From contig BQIV01000017.1 in NCBI GenBank assembly GCA_021604005.1, forward strand, positions 33,373-97,372: a stretch of 64,000 nt of DNA. The letters are read 5' to 3'. Shown piece after piece: positions 19,335-27,628 of this stretch. The stretch is from Nitrospirales bacterium. Lineage in GTDB: Bacteria > Nitrospirota > Nitrospiria > Nitrospirales > UBA8639. The notes beneath the pieces are model-generated. The model made no database searches, had not been told where the DNA came from, and saw nothing but the letters and a program-made list of their open reading frames with translations. The position numbers and the translations under genes are program-made. Each line of letters starts with the position of its first letter. The first letter of the stretch is position 1.

Positions 19335-19457
19335 GATTTCCCCTGTGATCCGTTAAGATTCTAGTGAATGGAAGCAAGATGCGAGCAGGAACAGTCCGAA
19401 GCTCTGGGCCTTCACCCAGGGAGTGGCTTCACTCGTCCCCGAAAACAACTGCGCAAT

Positions 19458-19742
19458 CTATCTAGACGTTATTTTTTGAAATAGTCGCTCTGCAGGAACG
19501 GATTTTCTTATAGCATATTCTTTTCGTGCCCGTTTGATTTGCCTAAGTAACTTCTTATCCTTCAATTCATCGATGGCTTCGACTAAGTCCAGCATGTCGA
19601 TAGAAGGAACAAGGAATGATACAGGTTTGCCACGAAATACAACTAACGAGGGAACTTTTGATTTGATCAGCTTAGAGAGTTGTGACCGCGCTTCTAGAAC
19701 GTTAACCGGCTTGGCTTTGTGCAGTAGATTGTATGCACCCAT
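19458..19742 (-). CDS. Orphan Phd/YefM-type antitoxin
   Basis: 94 residues. The opening VNVLEARSQLSKLIKS and LVVFRGKPVSFLVP are the Phd/YefM pattern, followed by a charged helical tail. No toxin gene follows it: 123 bases downstream is the alpha/beta hydrolase. It may be a leftover of a broken toxin-antitoxin pair or act as a stand-alone regulator. It is not close in sequence to the antitoxin at 18130, which argues against a local duplication. Confidence 0.75.
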   Translation of the reverse strand: MGAYNLLHKAKPVNVLEARSQLSKLIKSKVPSLVVFRGKPVSFLVPSIDMLDLVEAIDELKDKKLLRQIKRARKEYAIRKSVPAERLFQKITSR

Positions 19743-19794
19743 ATGATACCTCTATCTACATTGCAGTATATAGACATTAGTAGATATCGAGTCA

Positions 19795-19845
19795 ATTAAC
19801 AAGGTCGAACCCGGTATGACCCTGTCAGGAGCTGTCATCATTTGA
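19795..19845 (+). pseudogene. Decayed fragment of tex, upstream half of S1 domain
   Basis: The bases aaggtcgaacccggtatgac and the following cctgtcaggagctgtcatca match tex 15311..15354 (aagtcgaacccggcatggtt, ctttctggtgttatcacc) with a few changes; the translation VEPGMTLSGAVI compares with tex VEPGMVLSGVIT. A TGA follows at once. It is the segment just before the one preserved at 17498, but lies downstream of it, so the two relics are in swapped order. Confidence 0.65.
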
Positions 19846-19968
19846 GGACCGCCTACTTATCATGAAACACGCGGCTTGCCCATCTGTTTGGTGATGCCTG
19901 GAATAGATTCCTTATAGGAATATGAGTATAAAACTAGGGCCCCAAGGCCGTGCGCGCAAATAAGTGTT

Positions 19969-21186
19969 TTAATTGATGGTTGCGTTTTCATCATCGTTTT
20001 TCGCAATCAATGCTTGGGCTTTTTGGAGAAACAAATTATAGTTATCCATTTCTTTCCAACCGAATATCTGTCTTGCTGCATTACAAGAAAGTAAAACTGA
20101 TTCTGCAGAAAATCCTCCAATCTCTCCTATTATTTGAGGGTCGTCATTATGGAAATGAATTAAGAATGTGTTTTCATCTGATTTTTTTACTCGATACGCG
20201 TGAGCCCCTGTAGTGCCATAAACCATTTGGTGCGATAAGAGATAAGTCCAATACGAGTTTAAGTTTCGAAAACGCACCGAAGCATCCTTTTCGGAAGAAA
20301 ACGTTCCTAAGCGCTGAATTCCTATATCTCTTGCAAAACGCTGAAGTTTTTCTCTTCGATTTTCAAGCATCTCCAGCGTCTCGCGAACATTCTTTTCCAA
20401 CCCAAGATTTGAAGCCTCGAGAATCAGCTTTCTGTCGGTGCTTATTGACTGATTTTCCCATCCAAGTAGTTTAGCCGCTTTTTGATCTTTTGAAGCAGCC
20501 AATTCCAGTAAGTGCAGAGACTCTATGTACAATGATCGAGCTAAAATCATTCCCTCTTCAGAAATTTTATTTTTCAAAAGAAGAGTAATGCCTTCAAAGA
20601 GGCCAAGAGCACGAGAAAACTTTAATAAAACCAGCGTGTCAGTTGGATTAGTTTCACAATAGCCCTTTGGCACATAACTAGTTACAGCATTCTTGACACT
20701 CTCAAGGAATTCAATAGTTTCTTTAAATTCAAGTTTGTCAGTTGGTTTGGAAACGATTGGTTTAATGTGTTCCCTTTTTGGCTGTGGATCCACAATAATT
20801 CCCTCGGGACCAAAAATTTCAATTGAGCTTGCTTGTAAAGACACTCCTTCTCCTACACGAGGAGATATTTCTTGCTCGTAAGAAAGATTAAACTTTCCAT
20901 CATCTGAAATAGAGAAGGACTTAACTTGGAATTTCCAATTCAATATTGGATATTTTTGGTCTGTGGCAGCCAAGTCATCGTGCTCTGACAGCAGATATCC
21001 ATTAAATTGACGGATATATCCAGTTGTTCCTAGGGGTTTGTCGTATGGAGATTGGAAGAATTCTTTTAGATCTTCGGTAAATTCTAAGAGTGCTACAATT
21101 GCCTGCCTGAGATAGGAAGCAGTCTTATCCCTAACGGTCTCAGCTAAAGGGAGAATTTCAGAAAAGGATAAAAATCCGTGTTCCAT
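19969..21186 (-). CDS. Unknown protein, 3' part of a frameshifted gene (DUF5677-like end)
   Basis: 405 residues from the ATG at 21186. The C-terminal half (about residues 165-400) is all-helical, with an ISEEGMILARSLYIESLHLLELA segment that resembles the DUF5677 family; this assignment is tentative. The reading frame is open upstream of the ATG without a stop as far as the run of nine T at 21242-21250, where it meets the end of the gene 21227..21805. Dropping one base of that run joins both into one protein of about 600 residues with a natural junction (NDLACHRDAKRASDGMEHGF). So this is probably not an independent gene. Confidence 0.7.
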   Translation of the reverse strand: MEHGFLSFSEILPLAETVRDKTASYLRQAIVALLEFTEDLKEFFQSPYDKPLGTTGYIRQFNGYLLSEHDDLAATDQKYPILNWKFQVKSFSISDDGKFNLSYEQEISPRVGEGVSLQASSIEIFGPEGIIVDPQPKREHIKPIVSKPTDKLEFKETIEFLESVKNAVTSYVPKGYCETNPTDTLVLLKFSRALGLFEGITLLLKNKISEEGMILARSLYIESLHLLELAASKDQKAAKLLGWENQSISTDRKLILEASNLGLEKNVRETLEMLENRREKLQRFARDIGIQRLGTFSSEKDASVRFRNLNSYWTYLLSHQMVYGTTGAHAYRVKKSDENTFLIHFHNDDPQIIGEIGGFSAESVLLSCNAARQIFGWKEMDNYNLFLQKAQALIAKNDDENATIN

Positions 21187-21226
21187 TCCATCGCTAGCTC
21201 GTTTTGCATCTCTATGACAGGCTAAG

Positions 21227-21805
21227 TCATTTTGAAAAAGATTTTTTTTTAATTGTTGAGTCGAGGTCCTTCAAAGGAATTTTCCAGCTTTCAGCAAGTT
21301 TTCCCGGTTCTTGTAGATTGGCTTTTTCTAATTCTTTTAGGAGTGCCACACGAACTAGGGCCTCCATTCCCATGTAAAGATGAGATGTAGCAAGAATTTC
21401 CCCACCTTTGAACCAGTTCTTTAGAGTCAACTCGTATTGAACGATTGCTCGTCTTATACGATCTGAATCTTTGTGAGTGCTTAAAGCATCAATAATTCTA
21501 ACTACTACTTTGGGATTAATTTTTCTTGAGGGAATTGGTAGACCACGTTTCCACGTTTGAAAGTTCTCAAAAAACTCCCTTTTCCTTTTACCCGGAGTAT
21601 TATCGAATGCTATATGCAGCTGACATTCCCCGGCATATCCGTTACTACAGAAAGAAATTAAAGTTGAAAAAAACTGAGCAGCAGACCAAAAAGCTTCGAT
21701 TGCCGATGAAAGCGAAGGCGCAGGTCCTCTGGCATCAACCCACAATTCCCTTGGTACTTGTGAGTCAAACCCTTCATTTTCATAAAGAGTCCTGAATGTT
21801 AAAAT
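21227..21805 (-). CDS. Unknown protein, 5' part of a frameshifted gene
   Basis: 192 codons if translation starts at an ATT at 21805; the first conventional start is a TTG at 21745. The ATT overlaps the stop of the preceding 39-residue frame as TAATT, as if a TAATG overlap had lost its G, and the extra residues (LTFRTLYENEGFDSQVP) read like normal protein. The product ends KDLDSTIKKKSFSK straight after a run of nine A; a one-base shift there continues into the 405-residue frame at 19969. I do not recognise the family. The context is an accessory patch rich in toxin-antitoxin genes, so a defence role is possible but unproved. Confidence 0.6.
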   Translation of the reverse strand: MLTFRTLYENEGFDSQVPRELWVDARGPAPSLSSAIEAFWSAAQFFSTLISFCSNGYAGECQLHIAFDNTPGKRKREFFENFQTWKRGLPIPSRKINPKVVVRIIDALSTHKDSDRIRRAIVQYELTLKNWFKGGEILATSHLYMGMEALVRVALLKELEKANLQEPGKLAESWKIPLKDLDSTIKKKSFSK

Positions 21806-21924
21806 TACTTTTTTCCCTCAATTGAAATTTCTCCGCTCAATTTTTCGTCCGGCTTTAATCTGAGGCGAGAGCCAGCCCTGGTTACTACAACAAATTGGGT
21901 ATCCTTATCTTTTTCTCTATTCAT
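21805..21924 (-). CDS. Small protein (39 residues), coupled to next gene
   Basis: Starts with ATG at 21924 and encodes MNREKDKDTQF, a VVVTRAGSRLRLKPDEKL core and an EGKK end. The charge pattern and lack of stops are consistent with a real gene, and its stop overlaps the probable start of 21227..21805 by one base. The ribosome site is weak (AAGCAAT). I cannot assign a function; the size would suit a small regulator or partner protein of the large gene. Confidence 0.45.
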   Translation of the reverse strand: MNREKDKDTQFVVVTRAGSRLRLKPDEKLSGEISIEGKK

Positions 21925-22077
21925 TATTGCTTAGCTATGTACCATAGTTTGGGATAATCGGAGATTTTGAAGAATTGTTACAGGTAAAGATAGTGCTGTT
22001 TGGCCTAATTGAAATGATGCCGAGTCTCATGAAAAAAAATTAAGAAACAGGTCTTGCGCTCCAACATTGGTTATTTA

Positions 22078-22215
22078 TTACCTATATTGGCTACGAACTT
22101 TCCAGGCCCCAATCTTACTTTCAAAATCATTTTTTTTCGAACTCATCAAAAACTCAAGCCAACGTATTACAAAAACAAGAATTTGAGTTCTCGTTTTTAC
22201 TAGGCTTTTGACCAT
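22078..22215 (-). CDS. Possible small basic protein
   Basis: A 45-codon frame from ATG 22215, translation beginning MVKSLVKTRTQILVFVIRW and ending SKIGAWKVRSQYR. It has one moderately hydrophobic segment and many basic residues. No good ribosome site is seen. It is the only coding candidate in the AT-rich spacer 21925..22361, which otherwise shows nothing. Confidence 0.25.
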   Translation of the reverse strand: MVKSLVKTRTQILVFVIRWLEFLMSSKKNDFESKIGAWKVRSQYR

Positions 22216-22361
22216 GTCAATGATGCTACCCAACCTTTAGAAAAATGTATAGGGATTGGCTCGTGATTAACTCTTTGTAAATTCGTGAGGACTTTGAATC
22301 GTTTGATATAATCAAACACCATATCTCGTGCCTGAATCGTAGATTATTGGATACCCTGAAC

Positions 22362-22967
22362 ATGCATAGCATACGAATCATGGTCGTCAGCACTGTCATG
22401 TTGTTGTCGGGTTGCGTCACGTATATCCCGAGCAACCCTGATAACATTTGTCATATTTTCTTTGGTGAAACTGACTGGTATGAAGCTGCTCGGGACGCAC
22501 AACAACGATGGGGAACACCCATCTATGTGATGATGGCCATCATGCACCAGGAATCCCGATTTATCGATGATGCGCAGCCGCCACGTGATTGGGCTTTAGG
22601 TTTTATTCCTTTGCCGCGTAATTCCTCCGCGTATGGGTACGCGCAAGCTCAAGATCCAGCCTGGGAGGACTATACAGAACAAACAGACAACTCGGGTGCC
22701 GATCGTGATGATTTTGAAGACGCGATTGATTTTATTGGCTGGTACACGGACGGGACGCAGAAACGCCTCAAGCTTTCCAAGTGGGATGCCTATCGGCAGT
22801 ATTTAGCCTACCATGAAGGGCGTGGCGGGTATCAGCGAAAGACGTATCAACGAAAGCCCTGGCTGAAAGGCGTCGCCCAAAAAGTGAAGCGGCGTGCCCT
22901 ACGGTATAACCAACAACTCAAAACTTGCAAGGCGGAGTTAGACGATGAGGTTGATAGTTGGTTTTAA
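22362..22967 (+). CDS. Lytic transglycosylase-like lipoprotein
   Basis: 201 residues. The N-terminus carries a lipoprotein signal with lipobox LLSGC, then an SLT-like domain: APIYVMMAIMHQESRF-type helix with the catalytic Glu in HQESRF, then SSAYGYAQAQDPAWEDY, the usual substrate-groove motif, and YLAYHEGRGGY. It would cleave peptidoglycan glycan strands at the envelope. An ATG at 22362 is preferred over a TTG at 22347, because it starts directly before the signal peptide. The gene is convergent with the NYN gene, with six bases between stops. Confidence 0.88.
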   Translation: MHSIRIMVVSTVMLLSGCVTYIPSNPDNICHIFFGETDWYEAARDAQQRWGTPIYVMMAIMHQESRFIDDAQPPRDWALGFIPLPRNSSAYGYAQAQDPAWEDYTEQTDNSGADRDDFEDAIDFIGWYTDGTQKRLKLSKWDAYRQYLAYHEGRGGYQRKTYQRKPWLKGVAQKVKRRALRYNQQLKTCKAELDDEVDSWF

Positions 22968-22973
22968 GGACTT

Positions 22974-23462
22974 TCAAATTCGAGGAATCGACAACAAGAG
23001 ATCGCCTTGTATGGGCACAAATTGTGTAGCCGCTTTCATCAAGGAAGAGGCCGTTAAGTCAGGAACGCCATAGACTTCTACGGAAACCTTGTACTCCTCG
23101 ATAATCTTCGTAACCACGGCAGAAAAATCGCCATCGCCTGAGGCTAACACAATTGTGTTCACCTCTTTTGCATACTCAAGCATATCAATCGTTATTCCGA
23201 CATCCCAATCTCCCTTGGCCGAGCCATCACGACGTTGGAGATACGGCGTCAGTTTTATTTCGAACCCCATTCTTTCAAGAATCTGCTGAAATGCCTTTTG
23301 CCGTTGATCGCCTTTATCCGTCGCATACGCAAAAGCCTTGACGACATTCCTGTTGGCTGTCGCCTGTTTCCAAAACGCGTTGTAATCAAAGTGACAGCGA
23401 TACTGCTGCTTCACGGTGTAGTACATGTTCTGCACATCGGCAAATACAGCAATGTTGTCCAT
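22974..23462 (-). CDS. NYN-domain protein (LabA/DUF88-like nuclease)
   Basis: 162 residues. The fold signature of the NYN (PIN-like) family is clear: AVFADVQNMYY with the first Asp at the start, GDWDVGITIDMLEYA with a second acidic cluster, and IVLASGDGDFSAVV with the third. These acids bind metal in the PIN-like nuclease superfamily, so RNase activity is likely. Length is normal. It is alone, convergent with the transglycosylase gene and 60 bases ahead of the TerC gene. Confidence 0.9.
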   Translation of the reverse strand: MDNIAVFADVQNMYYTVKQQYRCHFDYNAFWKQATANRNVVKAFAYATDKGDQRQKAFQQILERMGFEIKLTPYLQRRDGSAKGDWDVGITIDMLEYAKEVNTIVLASGDGDFSAVVTKIIEEYKVSVEVYGVPDLTASSLMKAATQFVPIQGDLLLSIPRI

Positions 23463-23521
23463 AATCGTACGAATTCCCTATTCAATACATAAATTGTATG
23501 TTCTGAGAAAGACGACTCATG

Positions 23522-24262
23522 TTATTCCGGGACTCGTTGACGAAGCTTTACAGGTTTTGTACAACCCTTCCGGATTTTCGTATTGATCAATTCAACAAAT
23601 ACCGAGAAGGCCATAGCGAAGTAGATATAGCCTTTGGGAATATGAAAAGAAAATCCCTCCCCGATTAACATCACGCCGACCAGCAAAAGAAAACTCAATG
23701 CCAGAATTTTGATCGTCGGATGTTCATCAATAAAATCACTGATGGCTCCGGAAGATGCCATCATCATACCCACGGCTATGATAATGGCCGTTGCCATTAC
23801 CCATACTTGATCGGCCATGCCTATCGCGGTGATAACGGAATCCAAGGAAAAGACAATATCCAGTATCGCAATTTGCACAATGACTCCGGCGAACGAAGCT
23901 GCAGTGTTGGCTCCACCATGCCCCTCATCCCCTTCCAATTTCTCATGAATTTCTAACGTGCTTTTGACAAGCAAAAACAGGCCGCCTCCAATGAGAATGA
24001 CATCGCGACCCGAAAAGTCATGGTTAAAGAGGGCAAACCAAGGCGCGGTCAAGCCCATTAGCCAGGACAGCGAAAATAGCAATGCCAATCGAGAGAACAT
24101 GGCCACACCGAGTCCGATCACCCTCGCACGTGCCTGCTCCACCACCGGAAGTTTTGCGGCCAGGATTGATATGAAAATAATATTATCAATCCCAAGTACG
24201 ATTTCCAGAGCGGTCAGCGTGCCGAGGGCCAACCATGCTTCAGGATCCATTAACCATTCCAT
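23522..24262 (-). CDS. TerC family integral membrane protein
   Basis: 246 residues, about seven membrane helices. The two family repeats are present: EIVLGIDNIIFISILAAKLP near residue 20 and DIVFSLDSVITAIGMADQ near residue 135, with the conserved Asp residues thought to bind metal. TerC proteins act in manganese export and tellurite resistance, at the inner membrane. AAGGAG lies eight bases before the ATG. The C-terminal tail is basic. No partner genes are adjacent. Confidence 0.93.
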   Translation of the reverse strand: MEWLMDPEAWLALGTLTALEIVLGIDNIIFISILAAKLPVVEQARARVIGLGVAMFSRLALLFSLSWLMGLTAPWFALFNHDFSGRDVILIGGGLFLLVKSTLEIHEKLEGDEGHGGANTAASFAGVIVQIAILDIVFSLDSVITAIGMADQVWVMATAIIIAVGMMMASSGAISDFIDEHPTIKILALSFLLLVGVMLIGEGFSFHIPKGYIYFAMAFSVFVELINTKIRKGCTKPVKLRQRVPE

Positions 24263-24389
24263 TGCTCAAACTCCTTCTTCGACAACATGACTATCATGTG
24301 ATGGAGACACAAGGAATTTAGAGAACAGGATTCAGCGTGGACCCCATGATCCATCGAATGGGTACATGATGAATGAGATTGAGGAGGTG

Positions 24390-25418
24390 TTATGGAAGTT
24401 GAACTCGGGCAATGGTATTCGCGTCGGTGCCGAACCAAATCGTTTGTGTGGGTTGGTGGTACACCATATGCCGAACCGTGCCTCCACCGCTTTCGATATT
24501 CGTGATGCTAATAACGTCTTCGGTCTTTGTATCAAAGCCGATAAGGCGATTCGGAAATGAGCCCGTTTCCACAAACCAGACCCGATCCTGACTATCGACC
24601 GTCATTCCATAGGGCGACGCCGTATCACCACCAGGGGCAGGCCATTCCTTTACTGTTTCCGTCGAAGGGGTAAACCGGCCAAGGTAGCCTTTTGCATAAT
24701 CCACGTACCAGATCGCTCCATCGGATGTCAGGCCCAATCGTCGCGGCCGTGCATCGGGACGAGGAAGAGAAATTTCTTTCACCGCGTACGTCTTCTCGTC
24801 AATGGTCCCTAGTTTATTCGATCCAAACTCCGTAAACCACGGCACATTTGCTGTATCAACAACGATGCCATACGGTCTGGCATGAGCGGTAAAGAGCGGC
24901 ATCAGCACCACGCTACCGGTATCCATAGTCAATCGTCCCACAAAATTCCCCTGCTGGACCGTAAACCAGACCTCTCCCTTCTCCCCGAACGCCAATGTAT
25001 GGGGATCGGCGGCATCAGGATTGGGCATTATATATTTGATAATATTCCCGGTGTCCGGATCGAGTTTCCCGATATGCGCAGCTCGATTGCCTGCATACCA
25101 TACAAATCCTTGTGCATCGACAATAAGATTGTGTGGACCTGTCCCAGACTCTAAAGGATAGCGGCGAAATTTTCCGGTCTTCGGCTCAAGCATGGCAACA
25201 TAATCGCCCTGCTGACCGACAAACCACACACGATGATCCTGATCCACATACGGATCACGTGGCCGTGTCTGCTCCCAGGGCACAGTCCATTCCGTAATAT
25301 TGACTGGATTGCGTTCGGCTTGATTGTCATTCGATTTGGCCGTGGCACAACCGATAGCAAAGAATAAGCTACAACACAAAATAACACCACATGCGGCGGC
25401 AACCACTTGACCCTTCAT
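24390..25418 (-). CDS. Virginiamycin-B-lyase-like beta-propeller lipoprotein
   Basis: 342 residues. A lipoprotein signal with lipobox FAIGC (Cys near residue 24) is followed by repeats of the type GPHNLIVDAQGFVWYAG, each around 40 residues with W-F/Y-x-E/D, giving a seven-bladed propeller like Vgb streptogramin lyases. The family is broad, and most members have no proven lyase activity; here an envelope or periplasmic role is all that can be said. GGAGG lies just before the ATG. It is the last gene before a group of tiny lysine-rich genes. Confidence 0.85.
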   Translation of the reverse strand: MKGQVVAAACGVILCCSLFFAIGCATAKSNDNQAERNPVNITEWTVPWEQTRPRDPYVDQDHRVWFVGQQGDYVAMLEPKTGKFRRYPLESGTGPHNLIVDAQGFVWYAGNRAAHIGKLDPDTGNIIKYIMPNPDAADPHTLAFGEKGEVWFTVQQGNFVGRLTMDTGSVVLMPLFTAHARPYGIVVDTANVPWFTEFGSNKLGTIDEKTYAVKEISLPRPDARPRRLGLTSDGAIWYVDYAKGYLGRFTPSTETVKEWPAPGGDTASPYGMTVDSQDRVWFVETGSFPNRLIGFDTKTEDVISITNIESGGGTVRHMVYHQPTQTIWFGTDANTIARVQLP

Positions 25419-25464
25419 ACATAACCTCCAAGCACAATTCGCGTATAGAATAAGCTCTCAGACA

Positions 25465-25563
25465 TTACCCTTTTTTCTTCGCTTTCTTTTCGGCTCGTTT
25501 TTCCTTCATCGACTTAGACGGTTTCTTCTTGGTTTCTTTTCGTGAATCCTGACTTTTCGACAT
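25465..25563 (-). CDS. Small lysine-rich protein (32 residues)
   Basis: Encodes MSKSQDSRKETKKKPSK and then MKEKRAEKKAKKKG. GAGGAG lies eight bases before the ATG at 25563, an excellent start. Very short, strongly basic proteins of this type occur in many Gram-negative genomes, where their function is unknown. About 45 bases separate the stop from the start of the Vgb-like gene on the same strand, so the two are probably co-transcribed. Confidence 0.75.
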   Translation of the reverse strand: MSKSQDSRKETKKKPSKSMKEKRAEKKAKKKG

Positions 25564-26144
25564 GACGATGGCTCCTCAGGGTTTGAATGAACGTTCCTTG
25601 ATTGCCGTACGGCGCGTCATCCTACCGAACCTTTCCAGGAAAGTATAGATATCACGTAATGGGTAATTGTACGTAAAAATTACAAAACATAACATTCCGG
25701 ACAGGTCTACCACACCGCATTGCGATATATTTCTCACGAAGCCCATCTACCCAACAGGCTCATTTATCCCAGTATGGCTGCCGCTGGAACATTATGTGAG
25801 AACAAACCAAAAATTCCTTGTAAATTCAATGCGCATATGCGATTTCTTCCTCAGAATGACAAGAAGACTACGCCTTCGCGGCGGGCCTATACCTCACGCT
25901 CCTTCACTGTATTATTTGACTCATCACTGGGAGAATGTTACGTTAAGACACGGTTTGAGCTACGGTTACTGCTACAGAGTGCCTGACAAACATCAGAGCA
26001 CCTCCCTTCTGACACGATAAGCCCCGTAGTACGTGATGCTTGAAACCTAAGTTTTCTACCATGCATATTTATGCAAGGGTACTGTAGTGTGATTCAGAAC
26101 GGCACACACAGGCAGTCCCCTCACTCAGTTATGAAGGAGAGACG
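25564..26144. other. Spacer, nothing recognised
   Basis: 580 bases between the divergent small-protein genes. Short frames exist on both strands but none has a ribosome site, a domain or a plausible composition. An AAGGAG just before 26145 belongs to the next gene. Promoters for both directions must lie here, but no unambiguous boxes were found. Confidence 0.5.
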
Positions 26145-26444
26145 ATGAAGATGACTAAAGGTTGGCCTGCACATAAACGTCCACATAAAATAGTCCGAAT
26201 CAAGGATAACCGGAGCATACCCTGGAAAACATTAGGCCTCACAGACCCTTCTGAAGAGCAACGGTCTCGATCGATGGACGAAATCCGGCAGCAAGTTCTA
26301 ATGATGTCCTCACAAGAAATTGGCTTAGGCTTTGAAGAAATTCAGTACGAAGAGCCACCGAAAGCGTCAAGTTCCCCTTCCCGTGCAAAAGCGGAACGTA
26401 AGACACGTGCTCGAACAACGAAAAAGCAAACGATCCAACGCTAG
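26145..26444 (+). CDS. Small basic hypothetical protein
   Basis: 99 residues, rich in Lys and Arg at both ends (HKRPHKIVRIKDNR and RAKAERKTRARTTKKQ), with a more acidic middle (MSSQEIGLGFEEIQYEEPP). GAAGGAGAG stands before the ATG, so the start is good. Probably a soluble nucleic-acid-associated protein or just a small conserved protein; no family is recognised. It is followed 36 bases later by another basic small gene. Confidence 0.75.
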   Translation: MKMTKGWPAHKRPHKIVRIKDNRSIPWKTLGLTDPSEEQRSRSMDEIRQQVLMMSSQEIGLGFEEIQYEEPPKASSSPSRAKAERKTRARTTKKQTIQR

Positions 26445-26479
26445 GGAGAAGGAGAGGATTACCTTCTTACGCCAATGTA

Positions 26480-26671
26480 ATGGGAAAAATAAAGAAAGAA
26501 ACGCAAGGCAAACGACTTCGTGAGCATGCCCAACGACTCAAACGCCAAGAAAAAGCCTTACGTCGTGAACAACGTAAGGATCAATCTGCAGCCGAACCAC
26601 GACCTGTCGTCGAAGGGGAAGATCCTGACCTTATCGGCCTTCGGTGCGGGCCTCAGCCTCCCCTGTTCTAA
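26480..26671 (+). CDS. Small basic coiled-coil protein
   Basis: 63 residues. The first 40 residues form a charged helix (KRLREHAQRLKRQEKALRREQRK), and the end is DPDLIGLRCGPQPPLF. No ribosome site is visible directly upstream, though the gene follows the previous one at 36 bases and may depend on it. Function unknown. A frame shifted copy (26520..26702) is a shadow. Confidence 0.6.
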   Translation: MGKIKKETQGKRLREHAQRLKRQEKALRREQRKDQSAAEPRPVVEGEDPDLIGLRCGPQPPLF

Positions 26672-27022
26672 CAATCTCGCTCTACTCCATACGCCGCAAT
26701 AGCCATTACCCCTATCGGAACACAGTCTACATTCTGATATTCCGCGCAGTCACAATAGTACATCGGCTAGAGGACCTATGTACCTCCCGCTACATTTTTA
26801 TTTCACCACGTGCGATACGTTTCTTTACAAATCATCCCATTTGAGCAAAATTTTTCAGCCCAAGACTCCATAAAAACCAACCATCTCTGCCCATCGACCG
26901 AGAACGTTCACTAACACCACGGGATAATTATTTGAGGCGATACGTTAACCCTCCCACATAATACGCCGATATACTCTTACGTAACGAGTCTCTGCACTTC
27001 ACACCGTAGAAGGGTACCGTTC
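26672..27022. other. Spacer, nothing recognised
   Basis: 350 bases without a coding frame that I can support. The region is AT-rich just before the DUF454 gene. No hairpin with a T run was found after 26671. Confidence 0.5.
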
Positions 27023-27448
27023 ATGATGCTTCAGTCCATGCCAATGCGCTTGGGAGTATTACTTACAGGGTGGATCTGTTTAGCCTTGGGGTTCGTAGGC
27101 CTTTTCCTTCCCATTCTCCCAACCACGCCTTTCATCCTGCTTGCAGCCTATTGTTTTTCAAAAAGTTCTCCTCAACTCCACCGCAAGCTCATCCAACAGC
27201 CAACACTGGGCCCCATGATTCAACATTGGGAACAGCATGGCAGCATCAGTAAGCGAGCCAAAATCACTGCGACCGTCACGATGGCCTTTTTATTTTCTCT
27301 CTCACTATTTATCCTGTCAGTTGGAGTACTCTTGAAAGCAATGCTGATAGGCATCGCGACTGCAGTCTTAGCCTTTATCTGGACAAGGCCACTTCCACCC
27401 TATGAACGGGCTGAAGATACGCAGGCAAAACTTGCCAATGAAATGTAA
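27023..27448 (+). CDS. DUF454 (YbaN-like) membrane protein
   Basis: 141 residues, with hydrophobic helices at about 10-45 and 85-120. The N-terminal part ALGFVGLFLPILPTTPFILLAAYCFSKSS followed by HRKLIQQPTLGPMIQHWEQHGSIS is the DUF454/YbaN family pattern. Role unknown. The start may be ATG 27023 or one of the ATGs at 27026, 27038 or 27044, because all lie before the first helix. It is a single gene. Confidence 0.9.
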   Translation: MMLQSMPMRLGVLLTGWICLALGFVGLFLPILPTTPFILLAAYCFSKSSPQLHRKLIQQPTLGPMIQHWEQHGSISKRAKITATVTMAFLFSLSLFILSVGVLLKAMLIGIATAVLAFIWTRPLPPYERAEDTQAKLANEM

Positions 27449-27628
27449 GGATGGCGAATCGGATAACATCCTTTACTACGAATTCCACGCCTCCTCCTCA
27501 CCTTTCTCACACTTCACAAAACGATTTTCGCGGCAACTTCCCGTTGTATCACCGGACTATTTTCATTAGTCAAACGGCAATTCAGCAGGACCTCGATTCC
27601 TTGATGAAATAAGGCTAAGCCTAAATGG

